NCBI GenBank assembly: GCA_014529385.2
Contig: CM043967.1
Coordinates: 87,657,278-87,721,277 of the forward strand
Direction of reading: 5' to 3'
From: Adiantum capillus-veneris
Taxonomy: Eukaryota > Streptophyta > Polypodiopsida > Polypodiales > Pteridaceae
DNA length: 64,000 nucleotides
The first letter of the stretch is position 1. Each line of letters begins with the position of its first letter. The notes beneath the pieces are model-generated. The model searched no databases. It was not told the DNA's origin and was given only the letters and a program-made list of their open reading frames with translations. The translations under genes and the position numbers were made by a program. Of this stretch, positions 27,878 to 40,170 are shown one piece after another.

Positions 27878-28281
27878 TTGGATGCCATCTAGAGAGATAA
27901 TGTGACCTAAATATTGAATCTCTTGTAAAAAAAAATCACTTTTCTTTCTATTAATATAAAGTTTATTCTCTCGTAAGACTTAAATTATTACCAGGAGGTG
28001 TTGCTTGTGTTCATCTAGTGAATTAGAGTAGATGATGATATCATCAAAGAACACTCCAGTAAATGTTCGATGAGGCCTAAATAGCTTCTCCATCAAGCGG
28101 TTGAATGTGGATGGTGCATTGGTCAAGCCAAAGGGCATGACAATGTATTCATAAAGACCAAATGTAGTGCAAAATGCGGTCTTTACAATGTCTTGATCAA
28201 CTATCCTTATTTGATGGTAGCCACTTTTTAGGTCAATTCTACTGAATTAGGTTGACCCTTGTAGTTTATCAAATAGGTCTT
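27878..28281 (-). pseudogene. RT palm fragment of the gypsy element
   Basis: The frame is broken but readable on the minus strand: [29 protein letters not shown] and [11 protein letters not shown] (the catalytic Asp pair at about 28040-28050). It connects 28282-29019 to 27668-27877. Stops and at least one frameshift (near 28262) disrupt it. Confidence 0.8.
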
Positions 28282-29019
28282 CTACCATGGAACGGGAAAC
28301 CTATTCTTGATAGTGATCCTATTTAGTGCTCTATAGTCGACACACATACGGTATGTGCCGTCTTTCTTTTGCACTAATGATACGGGTGAGCAGAATGGAG
28401 ATGAGCTAGGCCTAACCATGCCCTTCTCAACTAACTCATGCACTTGCCACATAATCTCATCTTGTTGAGCTTGAGAAACTCTATAAGGAGGTTTATTAGG
28501 CGGTGAACTTCCTGGAAGAAGTCCAATTGCATGGTCATCATTGCCTCGTTTAGAAGGTAGTTCACAAGGGATGCCGTCAATAAAAATATTTTGAAATCCC
28601 TTGAGAAATTTGGATAACTCTAATTCCTTGTGATTGTTTATATTTTCTCTTGCTAAAGCATTAGGTTCATTTGGAGAACCTTTAACAAAAATAATGTACA
28701 CGGAAATAGAGCTCTTTATTGACTTATTGAAAGCTTGCGTATGTACAATGGGTATGGTGTTACCTAACTCCTTAGCATCTATGTACATATCTTTTTCCTT
28801 GAACCTAAAGTAGATTTTCCTTTCAGGGAATTTAACACTGGCAACCATGCGACCAACCCATGGTGCCCCTAGGATTACATCCTCGTGCTTGAGAGGAGAG
28901 ATAAAGAAGTCCTCTTTGTCCACATAGATTTGGACGTGAAGCCTCAATTTCCCAATTAAGGGAGTGACTGAAGCTTCTTGCCCCTTGAAAGCACCATCGG
29001 CGGGTAGGACCTCTCCCAT
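28282..29019 (-). pseudogene. Protease C-end and RT N-terminal part of the gypsy element
   Basis: 245 residues. [19 protein letters not shown] is the I-L-G-x-x-W protease end. [20 protein letters not shown], then [20 protein letters not shown] and [20 protein letters not shown] are the classical chromovirus RT fingers. Breaks off at a frameshift into 27878-28281. Confidence 0.85.
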
Positions 29020-29054
29020 ATCTCATAGGCTTGGATTCCTAGCTTGGTGGGCAA

Positions 29055-29534
29055 CTATCTGGATATGAAATTGTGAGTAGAAACAGGGTCAAAGAGAATA
29101 AAAGCATCATGTTCTCTTACCTTTCCCCAAGCATGGCATAGAGGAGATCCTTTCTGGTGATCTTCCTCTTCTTGGATTTTGACCAAGGTAGCTCTAGGAG
29201 GCTCATGGCAGGTGTTCTTTTGAGGGCAAGCATGGTATGCATGTCCTTGCTCGCCGCATTTGAAACAACGGTTATCTTTATGATAATGCTCAAGCTCTTC
29301 AGGAGAGAGTTTATTTTTTTCTTTATAAACTCCCCTCTCCTTAGCTTTGTTGTTGTTGGCATTTCCTTTAGGATACTTTTGGACATTATCCTTCCCCTTA
29401 GGCTCATTGTTACGGTCCTTGTTCTCTGTGGGATAAAGACTTCTCTTAGCCATTGTTTGGAAATTGATTCGTGAAGCCACCATGGTATGGTGTATGATCG
29501 CAGATATGGTGCGTGGCCTTTGGGAAGTGGACAT
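29055..29534 (-). pseudogene. Gag zinc knuckle and protease start of the gypsy element
   Basis: 159 residues with CFKCGEQGHAYHAC (CX2CX4HX4C) after a basic region, then ILFDPVSTHNFIS, where the usual D-S-G protease triad reads D-P-V. It overlaps a shifted gag frame (29117-29632). Confidence 0.8.
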
Positions 29535-29547
29535 ACTCCACCATATC

Positions 29548-30723
29548 TTAAGTTAAGCCCGCACAAAATTGTTGTTTTTTCTCTCCAAAATCCATCTTTT
29601 TGAAGACATTGGCTTTGAGATGTAAGTTCCAAAACTTGTCTACATATTTTTGAATAGATTCATAGGGAGAGAGCTTCAAGCTTTGCCATTCGGTGAGTAC
29701 TTTGTCTTTGGCATCGGTGGCCAAAAATTGCTTCATGATGGAAGCCCTTAAAGCTTTCCATGTTCATGGAGCTTCACCGTTTGCCAGTTGGCTAGACCAC
29801 CATTGATTGGTGGACGTTTGAAAATGCATAGCTACATGGCATATCTTAGAGCACTCCGTGAAGCCCTCATCTCCAAATGCTGCATCAAATTGTTAGATGA
29901 AAGCCAAGACTTTGTCCGTAGCATCAAAGGTGCCATCGTAGGTAAGGAAAGAGATGCTCTTTCCTCCATCTTTGAACTTCTTAAGCTTGGACGATCTCTT
30001 CCCCACGGCATAGGATATCCTATGGCCTCTTCTTTTTGGTGGTTCGAAAGTCGCACCATCGCTTTCTTCAAAAGATGAAGAATTTGAGGAAGATAGAGAA
30101 GAGGATGACCTCTTTCTCACCTTTATCTTGCCTTATTCCTCCTTGTCTGCACCATCACTTTCTTCATAAGAGGAAGAGGATGAAGAAAATGGAGAAGAGG
30201 GTGACCTCTTTCTCGCCTTTTTCTTCTCTTGTTTTCTGTCATCCCTCTTTGAATTATGGTGTGGAGAAGTATGCGATGGTCTTCTCCGCTTAGGAGGTGA
30301 TGGAGAGGTTTTGCCCGCCGTCTTCATGGAGCATCTCTGTCGAGGTGGTAGGAAACTCAATTATTTCTCTTCTTTTGGTGGGGGCTCTTGAGTTCTCCTT
30401 TGGGAAGGAGATGAGTCATCGAGAAGTAAATTTTTGAGCCCTTCGTATAGATCCTCTTCTTCTTCCCGGATCAGAGAGACGCCTTTTTTGGAATTCTCAC
30501 AAGGAGGCTTCCTAGGTACTCTCTCTTTTTGGTGGGGAGTTTGGAGAATCCCATGAGCATGAAGTTTCCATTGCACTTCACTTTGGAGGGATGGATTGCC
30601 CATGGCTTGATGAAGCCTAGAAACAAGGTAGTTAACAAGCATAGGGGCATCATTAGTAGCCTGCTCATTAGTAAAAGCAAAGCTATCAACATTAATTTCA
30701 CTCTCTTTACTATTGTCAGTCAA
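29548..30723 (-). pseudogene. Gag N-terminal part of the gypsy element
   Basis: A single minus-strand frame with in-frame stops at about 30361, 30133 and 29893, plus later breaks. The start Met at 30723 begins a Ser/Glu-rich and Lys/Arg-rich segment with SSSSSYEESDGAD, followed by the gag core: ISYAVGKRSSKLKKFKDG, then LAFI, a stop, QFDAAFGDEG, then MKQFLATDAKDKVLTEW and SIQKYVDKFWNLHLKA. The last part is the typical retrotransposon gag (capsid) signature of plant chromoviruses. Confidence 0.75.
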
Positions 30724-31126
30724 TCTAACGACTCTTAGGTGTAAACTTCTTTAGGTGTACTTTGGCACTTCAATCCCTAGTTGCTACTCCTCTTTACCCC
30801 TTTAGAAAAGCACTCAAGCTCCTGTACTTGTGGCTCAAATATCATTAATTTCAAGGAATAGAAGAGAGGGTCTTTCAACACCAAAACAGTACCGGCTTCT
30901 GTCAAGATTCTAATAGCTCAATAGTGGTGAAGCCATAGGCAAGCCCCGTAGGACTCCACTATTAAGACCATATCTCTTGACGGTGATTCCCTGTTATATG
31001 CACGAAGCAGGCGCACTACAAGGCTTAAAATTTCCTATTGTACTTACTCAATTGCAGTTAATAATACCAACCATTTATAGCTAACTTGAGGACCTCCCTT
31101 CTTGAGCAAGAAAAGAGAAACCTTGT

Positions 31127-31138
31127 GCTCTAATACCA
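31127..31138 (-). other. Primer binding site of the gypsy element
   Basis: Minus strand TGGTATTAGAGC, one base different from the initiator-tRNA-Met-complementary TGGTATCAGAGC, one base inside an LTR-like TG end (31140). Confidence 0.8.
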
Positions 31139-31139
31139 A

Positions 31140-32640
31140 TGTAGCATTTATTGACCCAGTAACTTGTGTGTAGCGGAAAATAGCATAAACATAGTGAGCA
31201 TTTCATTAGAATAGATTCCTAATGAGCATAGCAAGAGTGCTTGGATGGAGAGAGCAACAAAAAGCATAACGCCTTGTTAGATAGGCATGAACAATACTTC
31301 AAAAGAGAGAAAAATGAATCTATTGAAAACAGTTGAGGATCGGATTTGTATGGAGCCGGTCCCCCCTCCAAAAGGCTTTGTATTATAGGTTTCCCCCATC
31401 AAGGGAGACATTTTACAATTCAATTATTTGTGTTTTTTCAATACCTAGCTAGTGCAATGAAGATGGAAGCTTCAAGCACTAAGCAAACAATTTAAAACAA
31501 AACATCAATTCCCTCACAATCTCAAACCCAAGACCTCACACACCTTCGAAGATGGTGAGGGCTAGTGGGGTATGAGTGTAGATTGAGAGGACAAGAAAGA
31601 AGTATATATCCTCTCATAATCACTCATAATAGCTTAGCATAGCTTAGTAATTATCATGGTAGAGGAGATGAGCATGCATGGAAGCTTGGCTCTTGGTTGG
31701 ATTTGCTCGCCAAGAGTTGTTGGTGTAGGCCTCCCTTCTCACAAGCTTGGAGTAGATGATGAGTTTTCCATTAAAGCTTGAGAAGGAGAGATATTCTTCT
31801 TGCTTCACACATGAGATTTTGTGATTGTGTGTGTGATAAAACTTTGCCCAAATTAGCCCCCTCTCTCTCTTGGTCGACCCCTTTTGCAGTTTACTCATGT
31901 TGGCTTCCCATTGGACCCTGCAAAGCTTAGCCAATGGTAATTGAGAAGCATAAGTGATAGCCTTGTGACATGTGTCCCCCTTTCCCCTTTTGTGAGAGAT
32001 TTAGGTATTTAATTAATGCAATTAAACTATTATTGGACCCCTTTGTCTTCTGGCCAATAGGAATCAGGCAAGCCATTGGGCTGTTGAATGCTCATTGGAC
32101 CGCTTGGGAGATTGTCCAATAGTCTCTAGAGAGCTTAATTCCTACTGGTTCTTTTATCAAGTGTTTTAAAATGAATTAAACTAAATGTATTCTAGACTAA
32201 TTCTCATTGTTCCACCTCTATGTCCATCCAATAGGATTTGATTGCACCTTGGGGGCAACTCGGCTAGGGAGCTGACATGTGTCCCCTATTCCCTTTGTGT
32301 AAAGGGCTTGCAAGAGTGTGTAGGTGTGTATTTCTCTCCCATCCCTTACTAAAAGGGCTCGCCCCCTCCTATGTAGGGATCTAGGAAGACTTTGTGTACA
32401 CTTAAAAAGCATCCAATATTCCTAAGGTTTGACCATTGGACTTTACATTGAATTTTGGAACCTTAGCATTTTGGAAGTCTTAATGGGCTGAACCTTAGGG
32501 TATTTGAAGCCTGTTGCACATTGCTCTTTTGCAGATGGCACCCCGTTTGGATCCCTATTCTCCCTCCTTTGGTTCCCTACTGTGGCCGGTTTGCCAGCTT
32601 AACCAATATTCTAGCTTTTTCTCCTTGGTACTTTCCCATA
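31140..32640 (-). repeat. 5' LTR region of the gypsy element (outer end approximate)
   Basis: The plus strand starts TGTAGCATTTATTGACCC beside the PBS. About 1.5 kb of non-coding sequence follows until the inverted-repeat array at 32706. The outer boundary is not resolved because the 3' LTR is missing. Confidence 0.5.
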
Positions 32641-32705
32641 TTAATTGATCATTTTAACATGAGAAAATCATTTAGGAGAATTAGATATTAGTTATTATGA
32701 TGGGA

Positions 32706-33018
32706 CGCATAGAGGCCATTCAACAAGAAGTTAGAGGGGAACTCTAACTTCTTGTTGAATGGCCTATGCACGCTGTGAGAAGGTGTATCTATAAGGGGCA
32801 CTCTAACGTCTTGTGAAATGGTCTTTGCGTGTTGTGAGAAGTGTATATATAAGGGGCACTCTAACTTCTTGTGGAATGGCCTATGTGCGTCATGAGAAGT
32901 GTATATATAGGGGCACTAACTTCTTGTGGAATGGCCGCTACGCGCCGTGAGAATTGTATAATATTTATAGAATTCTCACGCCACGCAGAGGCCATTCCAC
33001 AAGAAGTTAGAGTGCCCC
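32706..33018. repeat. Compact array of inverted and tandem repeats forming large hairpins
   Basis: A 21-23 bp core, CTCTAACTTCTTGTGGAATGG plus CC and its variants, occurs four times in direct orientation (32742, 32801, 32859, 32916; spacing 55-59 bp) and twice inverted (32714-32736 and 32990-33012). The inverted core at 32714 pairs with 32742 (5-base loop). The unit at 32911-32955 pairs with 32970-33017 over about 45 bp around an AT-rich loop. Units also share GTGTATATATAAGGGGCA. It may be a foldback/MITE relative or a small-RNA hairpin locus. No coding potential. Confidence 0.75.
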
Positions 33019-33900
33019 TCGCATGTCATTTAGCTAAAACCCTTTTTTAGGGGTTTTTTAGTAATTTCTCCCTCTCTGAGTGTCAGAAAAACGCAAATAC
33101 ACAAACCATTTTTAGGTTTCTATGTGTTACGTCCTGATGGACAAAAGCCATATTGAATGAGCGGCGTCGTGAAAAAGACAATTGCATTTAATGAAAAGGT
33201 GACCGTTTTCAATGATCGTTGAATCATTGAATGAGTAGGCGATACCTTCTTCGTATTTCTGTTAATAACAACCTATTTTTCTATGTAAAGTTGGCCCTTG
33301 TCTCATTGGAGGAGCTCTTTTTTCTCTCTCTACTAAAAGGCTCTCCTAAAGACCTCCAAAATTTCTTCATGATCACACAGGGAGGTATGACAACTTAGTG
33401 TTTCCATGCAATTCGGAACACGTGAGTGACTACCAAGTTTACCTTTATTTATTTGTACCGTAATACTAATGTGACTCACTTTGAGCTTCTCTTCTATAGG
33501 TCATCTATATCCTATCAATCTACCTACCAAAATTTTGGTTCGTAGTTCTACTTACACCTCGAGGAAGAACCATTTGTGCCTGTAATGAAGTGGAGACCAT
33601 CTTTGACCCTCTCCCACCTACTGCTTTGGATGAGAGGGAGACCGAGAAGAGACAGATCAATGAATCAAGTTTCACGACAGATTTTAGCAAGGAGGATGAT
33701 TAGCATGGTGATGATAATGAGATGGAAGATGAAAAATTCAAAGATGATGAAGCCAACACACCTACAAATGACAATTCAGTTTCTCTCTTTATTGATTTAG
33801 GAGCCATGAGTTTAGATCTAAATAATGCCGGTTGTAGAGGTCTTTTTAAATATGATTCATAAACATTTTGTATATTTTATTCTAGAAGAAACTTTTGCCA
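33019..33900. other. Unassigned stretch with an acidic broken frame
   Basis: At about 33580-33840 a plus-strand frame reads through one TAG and is rich in Asp, Glu and Lys (EDEKFKDDEANTPTND); it could be an old transposase tail, but nothing specific is recognisable. The rest is AT-rich non-coding. Confidence 0.3.
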
Positions 33901-33904
33901 TGTC

Positions 33905-33969
<65 letters not shown>

Positions 33970-34441
33970 CAATCATACTAGTTTATGCTAATCATATGTA
34001 TGTGATTAATCTACTGATCTATTGTCTACCATTTTCTTTGTCCATGTTTTATAAAAAAATATTGTGCTCTATATTTTTTTGTTAATAAGAAAGAAGTATT
34101 CAAATATGAATAATATTTTATCTCTAAAGTGTTGTGGCATAATGGTAGAGGTAATAATAGCACTTAAACATGCATAATAATATTGATAATAGGTGTGGTA
34201 ATGTTTAATCTACAAAAAACTCCTCCCATCCCCCTCTCTCCTCTTTGGCTATCCCATTTTAAGCTCTCACTACAAAACACGATAAATGGCCGTGGAAAAC
34301 TTTGAGAAAAATTTATAGTATTTAGTATGTTTGAAAATTTGTTGTTATGTTTTTATGGTTTAATTTTTATGCTTTGGTTTCATTGGGCATGGGCTCCTAA
34401 AAAAGCCCAATATTGTGATCATTATTCTTAAGTGCTGATTC

Positions 34442-34520
<79 letters not shown>

Positions 34521-35740
34521 GTGAATGGATGGGTGGAAAGGGCCCAAGTTCAATACCCAAAGGCATCTATTATGTTTCAGTTGTAGCTTTCCAAAAATAG
34601 AAAAAATACAACTAAAGACTACTACTAATAATAATAAAGTATATGGCCCAATATAGAGACACCTAAGTCAAAATGTGTAATTTTGCCAGGAATTTTGTAA
34701 ATCTAGTCCAATTCGCAATGTGAAGATTGGATTAGATTTTGAATGAAAAGATGAGCTGGATGATACCAAAATTGAATTTTTTTATTTTTTTAGAAGAAGA
34801 ACAGGTCCCTAAGGTACAAAGGTCCCTAAGGTAGGGTAGGGATAACCGTGATACTTTTGAATTTCATTTGAGGGCTCCATTTTGAAATAATCAAGTTTTT
34901 AAGCTTTTAAGAGATTTGAAACACCCAAGGCCCATTATATAATAGTACACTTTTTATCAAATCAAGTACATGAGGACACATAAGCAAGATTCCAAGCATA
35001 TTTCAAAATATTGTCTCTATATTGGGAGTGGGTTCATTTCCTTTTTAGTGATAGTCCGACATCTACTTATTTTTAGTTGTCAGTCACTTTTAATTATGCC
35101 TCGTACATGCAAACACATGCACCATTATTTGTCTTGGATGCAACTAAGCAAGGCTTTTTGTAACTATGTCAATGACACTTTTGGCATACTTGCATCCTAA
35201 CATCATACTACCAAGTGATGCACGTGTGACCATTCGTCTTGGTGTCATGCAATCTTGATGGTAATTATAGATATGTATCATAGTATGATGATATGGCCAA
35301 TGGCATTGTAATATGATTATGGTGAAGACTTGAAAGAACACCATTGAAGACGTATGTAATGATCATTATGAATCACTCAACGTGATGTCATGGTTGGCAT
35401 CACGCGAGCAGCAATTTATTATTTTACAAGGCCCAAAATGGTTTTTGAGTTGTGCATGGCAACAATTGGCAATCCTAGTATAGAGTACACATGCCATAGT
35501 ATTGGAGTAAATGTTTCAAAGAATATTCCTTAAAGTCTCTTCAAGGGACATCGTCTGTGAACTCCTATGTGGTGGACCACTAGCCTCCCAAACCTCGAGC
35601 CAAGGTTGTTTTTGCTACCCTGAACCCAAAGTTGGCTCCTTACAAATGTGCATCATACAAGCAAGGGAGATAAATGTTGAGAGGCAGGCATTGAGTGTAT
35701 ATATAGAAAAAAAATAATAATAATAATAATAATAATAAAA

Positions 35741-35785
<45 letters not shown>

Positions 35786-36000
35786 AAGAAAAATCCACTC
35801 GTTGATTTTTGCCTCATCTCTTTTGGTTCAAACGTAGCCTAGTTCAATAAGTGCACCTAAACTTGGATGAGTAGGTGCTGCCAATCTTTGTAAGGGTCGC
35901 ATTAAGTGGAATCTGCTTGGATTCTTATATAGCTTTGAGGCAAAAAAGAGGGAACTAAGCAAAAAAAGACACGTGGCTTTTTTAATTTGCTTAGTTGATT
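33901..36000. repeat. AT-rich spacer with microsatellites
   Basis: (CT)n at 33909-33946 followed by (AT)n to about 33970; (CT)n at 34447-34482 joined to (CA)n at 34483-34516; (AAT)n at 35713-35741, (AT)n to 35763 and (GA)n to 35786. A short direct repeat AGGTCCCTAAGGTA occurs twice near 34804-34835. Just after the (CA)n is AAGTTCAATACCC (about 34547), similar to a pol III B box, possibly a SINE remnant. No genes seen. Confidence 0.7.
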
Positions 36001-36221
36001 AAATATCGTGGGTCGAGAGATGCGCAAGGGAGGCCTTCTGCATGTGCACGGACTGCAGGGTGGAAACGCTAGTGTGGAGAGATGCTCCATCTGAGCATGC
36101 AGGGCGGAGGTTGACGATGGTAGGGATGATGGTGAAGTTCATGGAAGCTGTAGGGACAACAGAGGAGAGGGTGAAGGCGGAGGTAGAGGGCACTTGGAGG
36201 GAGGCTCAAAGAGACACGGCA

Positions 36222-36261
<40 letters not shown>

Positions 36262-36600
36262 AATGGAGCTGATGGTGTGACGACCGGGCCAGGTCCTCTT
36301 TGTCGTAGCTTTGAAGGCCTGCCAAGGAGAGGACGGGGATAGGAGGACGTGTGCATGCCACCACAGGGAAGAACGGACGGGATAGTGGGAGGAGTGGTTT
36401 GTTTGGAGGGTAGGCTGCAATGTTTGTCTCTCGCTCTTGCTTGTGTGCAGAGGAGCCCGATGTTTGTCAGCGAGGATAACCAGTAGATTGGAGCTTGCTC
36501 ACAGCTGTGCAAGCGAGGAGGATCCAAAGATACGGAGTGGTCGAAGTAGACTATGCATGGGAACAAGCTACCAAAGATAGCCTATACTTTTTTGGGGCTA
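36001..36600. other. GC-richer island with a (GT)n tract
   Basis: GC-rich relative to its surroundings, with CpG, and open on both strands (plus 36042-36263; minus 36069-36566), split by (TG)n at 36223-36259. The plus frame (RRLTMVGMMVKFMEAVGT) is not from a family I know. Composition differs from neighbours, so it may be a fragment of a gene or a transduced exon, but I cannot support a product. Confidence 0.3.
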
Positions 36601-37070
36601 GCCAGAGCGCATCTGTATAGATTTGTGTTAATAAGGATGCGTAGACCCAACAGGATTAGAAGGATGATTATATAGCGGTTGACTCCATTGCAACAAAAAA
36701 TCACATATTTGCTTCAAGATCCCTTAATCTAATGCTTTATTTATAAGAATTTAAATTTTCAGATGTTGTTTAGAACTATAAGAAATGCTAATTAGACTAA
36801 AAATATTTACTCTTGCCACAAATTACCAATAGCTATTTGTATATTGAGTATTGCAGGGAACTTATGAAAACCGTAGATGAGTAGTTATTCTTTAAAAGTA
36901 GCTAGCTTGTTTCTATTGATTCGTTTATTCTTAGTCTTTCACGGTATTTTATTGAAAAGCTTGTATTTGCTATTGATTCCTTTATTCTTGGTCTTTCGAG
37001 ATATTTTATTGAAAAGCTAGTTTGTTGTGTTTATAAATTTTACAAGATCGAGGGAATTTTCTTTGTGCAG

Positions 37071-37411
37071 GATCAAAGAGTTACCAAATGTAGACGTATT
37101 TGTGACAACCGCAGATCCATCTAAAGAGCCTCTTCTGATAACAATGAACATTGTTTTGTCAGTTCTCACAATTGACTACCCTATGAACAAACTTGCATGC
37201 TATGTTTCAGATGATGGGGGATCACTGCTAACGATGTGGTCTTTGAAGGAGACAATTGCCTTTGCCAAATCTAGTTGGCATCCATTATGCACCAAGTTCT
37301 CTTCTCACATTGAGCCACGTCCTCCGTGCTCCAAGGGCATACTTCTCTCTTAAGGGAAATGTGGAAAAGGCAATGAAATATGGTTTTTTACATGAATGGC
37401 ATACCATCAAG
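37071..37411 (+). pseudogene. Isolated exon of a cellulose synthase/Csl-family glycosyltransferase
   Basis: Reads [20 protein letters not shown], then [19 protein letters not shown], then an F-x-x-KF...EPR region and, one frame later, [17 protein letters not shown]. This is the start of the GT2 catalytic domain with the first conserved Asp region ([10 protein letters not shown]) and the DDGGS motif of plant cellulose synthases and Csl proteins, which make cell-wall polysaccharides in Golgi or plasma membranes. TTTTCTTTGTGCAG|G (37057-37071) is a good acceptor and ATCAAG|GTAACA (37406-37417) a good donor. A frameshift lies at about 37315-37335. No other exon is visible on either side, so it is a relic or transposed exon, unless the gene has very long introns. 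Confidence 0.7.
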
Positions 37412-37495
37412 GTAACACAATCCCTTGTGAATGTTTAAGAATCTCAATATACACAAGAAAAATAAACATCTTGAATTTGTTGAAGTGTACATACA

Positions 37496-37620
37496 CGTGC
37501 ATGCACACACACACACACACACACACACACAAGCACATCACATGTGTATCTGTAAAATTAAACATCTTGAATTTCTTGAAGTGTATAAACACGTGCATGC
37601 ACACACGCATGCACATCATG
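37496..37620. repeat. (CA)n and an imperfect 85-bp direct repeat
   Basis: The segment AAACATCTTGAATTT...TTGAAGTGTA...ACACGTGCATGCACACAC occurs at about 37465-37530 and again at 37559-37605, with (CA)n at 37503-37531. Confidence 0.6.
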
Positions 37621-37924
37621 TGTGGATACATGGATATATACGTATGAATGTATTGTAATGTGTGTCTGTATGTAAATGGATACATTTGTAGATGTATTAC
37701 AAAAACGTAATCACACACACACAAACATAGAATAGGTAGATATTGAGCCCTCCTTTTGAACATTTATATTTTAACATTCTCATTATGTTTGAATTTTCAT
37801 CTTCTAAAAAAAAACCTTTAACCTTGCTTTGGATTATATTTCTTGGTTTAACATTAGATATATGAAATGGAGCATTTTCAGCTTGGTTGTATTGATTTTT
37901 TGTTATTCATACAAGCTTTTGTTT

Positions 37925-39600
37925 CATTCTTTTCTTCCAAAACTCACAATTGTGAGTGAATTATATTGAGCAACCCAAAAAATTACAAGGTCTAGTCATG
38001 CTCTTGTTGACCCATGACATCATCTAGAGACTATAACTACATCAGGGTAGCTACCCCCACCAACCCGCCGCCTCTTCCTCGATACACAGGGTCGAAAAAG
38101 TTCTTTACATTCCGTCTGCTGACAACAAGGCACAAGTAGTCCTAGACCAATCCTCCGAGTGTTGCTTGCGCCCGAGCGTCCATATTAGCACTTCGCTTTC
38201 TTGAGTAATTTCTGCGAAGCGTGCCACCTCAGAGCCTCTTTCAAACACACGCCGGTTCTTTGTCTTCCATACATTATGTAAGAAGAAATATCTGACGATT
38301 TGAGTGCTGACGAGGAGAGCATGACTTCCTGAATTCTTGCCTCGAAGGAATAGGTCAGTCTTGAAGAACCTAATTTTCCATATTCTTTGGACCCATTTGC
38401 ATATTTTCCCTGCAAGGCCTTTAATAGTTGGGCAGTCCATGAATAGGTGGGCCACATCTTCTCTAGCCATCCTACACCCCAAGCATCGATCTGACCCAAT
38501 CCCTCTCTCCTAAATCTTCACCACCATCGGTAGAGCACCCCAAATTACCTTCCATAGAAAGATCTTCATGTGTTGCGGAACCTTTGGCTTCCATATGTAT
38601 TCCAATACTTGCTCCCACCTTTCCTCCCGCCATTGCTTTTTCCATAGCTTGTTTAGGGGGCTAGACAAATTCTTCTTATGCATCATTGTCTGATAAATGC
38701 TTTTAGAATGGGGTTTCCCTAATAGACTACTTCCCGGCCATTTCCAGGCATAATTCCAGTCAAACACCGAATCACAGATTGGCATCACTAAATTGTCAAG
38801 CTCCTTCATCACTTTGTGGACCAGCAACACCTCCAAGCTCCTGAGTTGGTACCGGGTAACCAGAAGGTCAATGGTTTTCCAACTCTTGTTGCCACTGTCC
38901 CAGAAGTGTCCAGGTCGCTTCAGACCCTTATTATTCAGTTTCTTGGCTGTCTCAATCCAATACGGAGTTTGTGGCAGATCTAAAACTTTGGACAGCTAGG
39001 GGGACCAATGCAAAATGGAGTTCTTGAAGTATCTGACTTCTTCCCCCCACGTTAAGACTCCTACTGCTCTCTTGCATTTTCTTACCAATTCTCATGAGCT
39101 GCCTCCCAATCTTAAGGTAGACCAATCCGGGGCTAACAGTTTGTCATGAACCTCCACCCCTCTCCACTTTCCACCATCTGAGCCAAGTTTAGATGTTTCT
39201 ATCATATCTCTGACCATGACAGCCCAAACTTGATCCTATTTAGCCAAGGAGACAACAAACTTGGCGCAACAAGCTTCTGCATGGGCCACTGGGTTGAGAA
39301 TTCCGAGGCCTCCTTGATTTACCGGTCGAGCAACTAATTCCCACCAGGCCCAATACCATGGCCCGGAGGATTTCGTGTTGTTTTTCCATAAAAACCTTTT
39401 TACTGGTTTAAAGATCTCTTTCCAATGACACTTAGCCATCTTGAGAAGCGGGCTAGTGAAGGCAATGTAAGGAATCATAAAGGCATTCATCACTTTTATC
39501 GGACTTGAGAATGGGAGAAGAGCATACTCCCACCTACTCATAGCTTTTGTTTCATTCTTAATAGAAACAATATGAAGCCTTTGAAGCAAAAATAAGCTCT
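37925..39600 (-). mobile_element. 5'-truncated LINE, copy 1
   Basis: Minus-strand LINE 3' half. The 3' end at the left (ACTCACAATTGTGAGT with T-rich flank on the plus strand) matches the poly-A-tailed end of copy 2 at 42930-42986. Coding part detailed in the next entry. Confidence 0.8.
38105..39589 (-). pseudogene. LINE reverse-transcriptase C-terminal region and zf-RVT domain
   Basis: Reads from 39589: VKRFLWKNNTKSSGPWYWAWW and VNQGGLGILNPVAHAEACCAK, the L1-type RT tail (F-L-W ... G-G-L-G). At 38836-38105 it shows WKPKVPQHMKIFLWKVIWGAL and CLGCRMAREDVAHLFMDC, the zf-RVT Cys/His motif, ending VWKTKNRRVFERG. One in-frame TAG near 38507 and breaks around 39000-39236 make it non-functional. The upstream endonuclease and RT palm are absent (5' truncation). 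Confidence 0.8.
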
Positions 39601-40004
39601 ATGACAGGGTCCACGAGCCACTTTATTATAGCAAATCTGAGAAGATCCTTTTTCTCACTCTTGCTACACCCATCTTTGCGAAACCAAAATCACCCCTGTC
39701 AGATCCCCCGTGCAACCTCCTTCCCCCTTGTCGGATCACAACACATCCCCGCCCTCCTCCTTCGCTCTCGTTGTCGAATCACAGGTACACGCCCACCCTC
39801 CTCCTCGCCTCCTCCTACGAGTCTGTGCAAGTTCTTGAGCAGGCCTGGCCTTGCGATGAACGACTATGCCTCCTGTCTCGTCATCCCCCACTTACTGTGT
39901 AGTGTCATCCCATTCAACCAGACTTGCACAATCAGGCGCCTCTTGTGTTCCCTCCATACTTCCTCTCCCAATGCCCCCTCCCTCGCGCTCAGAAGCTCTT
40001 ACCC

Positions 40005-40048
<44 letters not shown>

Positions 40049-40170
40049 CTCTGCCATCTCCCTCTATCTTCGCCTCACAGAATCTTGACCCCTCTCTCTC
40101 TCTCTCTCTCTCTCTCCACCTGTCATCTCTCCAGATCCTTGCCTTTATCAACTTTTCCTCTTAAGCTTCC
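39601..40170. repeat. Pyrimidine-rich stretch with (CT)n
   Basis: C/T-rich with (CT)n at 40011-40045 and 40093-40116. Long frames here code only Ser/Leu/Pro repeats and are judged non-coding. Confidence 0.6.

Larger units (their letters stand above)
27152..32640 (-). mobile_element. Decayed Ty3/gypsy (chromovirus-like) element, 5' part
   Basis: Minus strand order: LTR-like region (from 31140 rightward), PBS, gag, zinc knuckle, protease, RT, RNase H, then truncation at about 27150 before integrase. Many stops and frameshifts. The right LTR boundary is approximate. Confidence 0.8.

Noticed and set aside
32706-33018. CRISPR array
   Set aside because: Repeats are 55-59 bp apart in a plant context, occur in both orientations and form hairpins; no cas genes.
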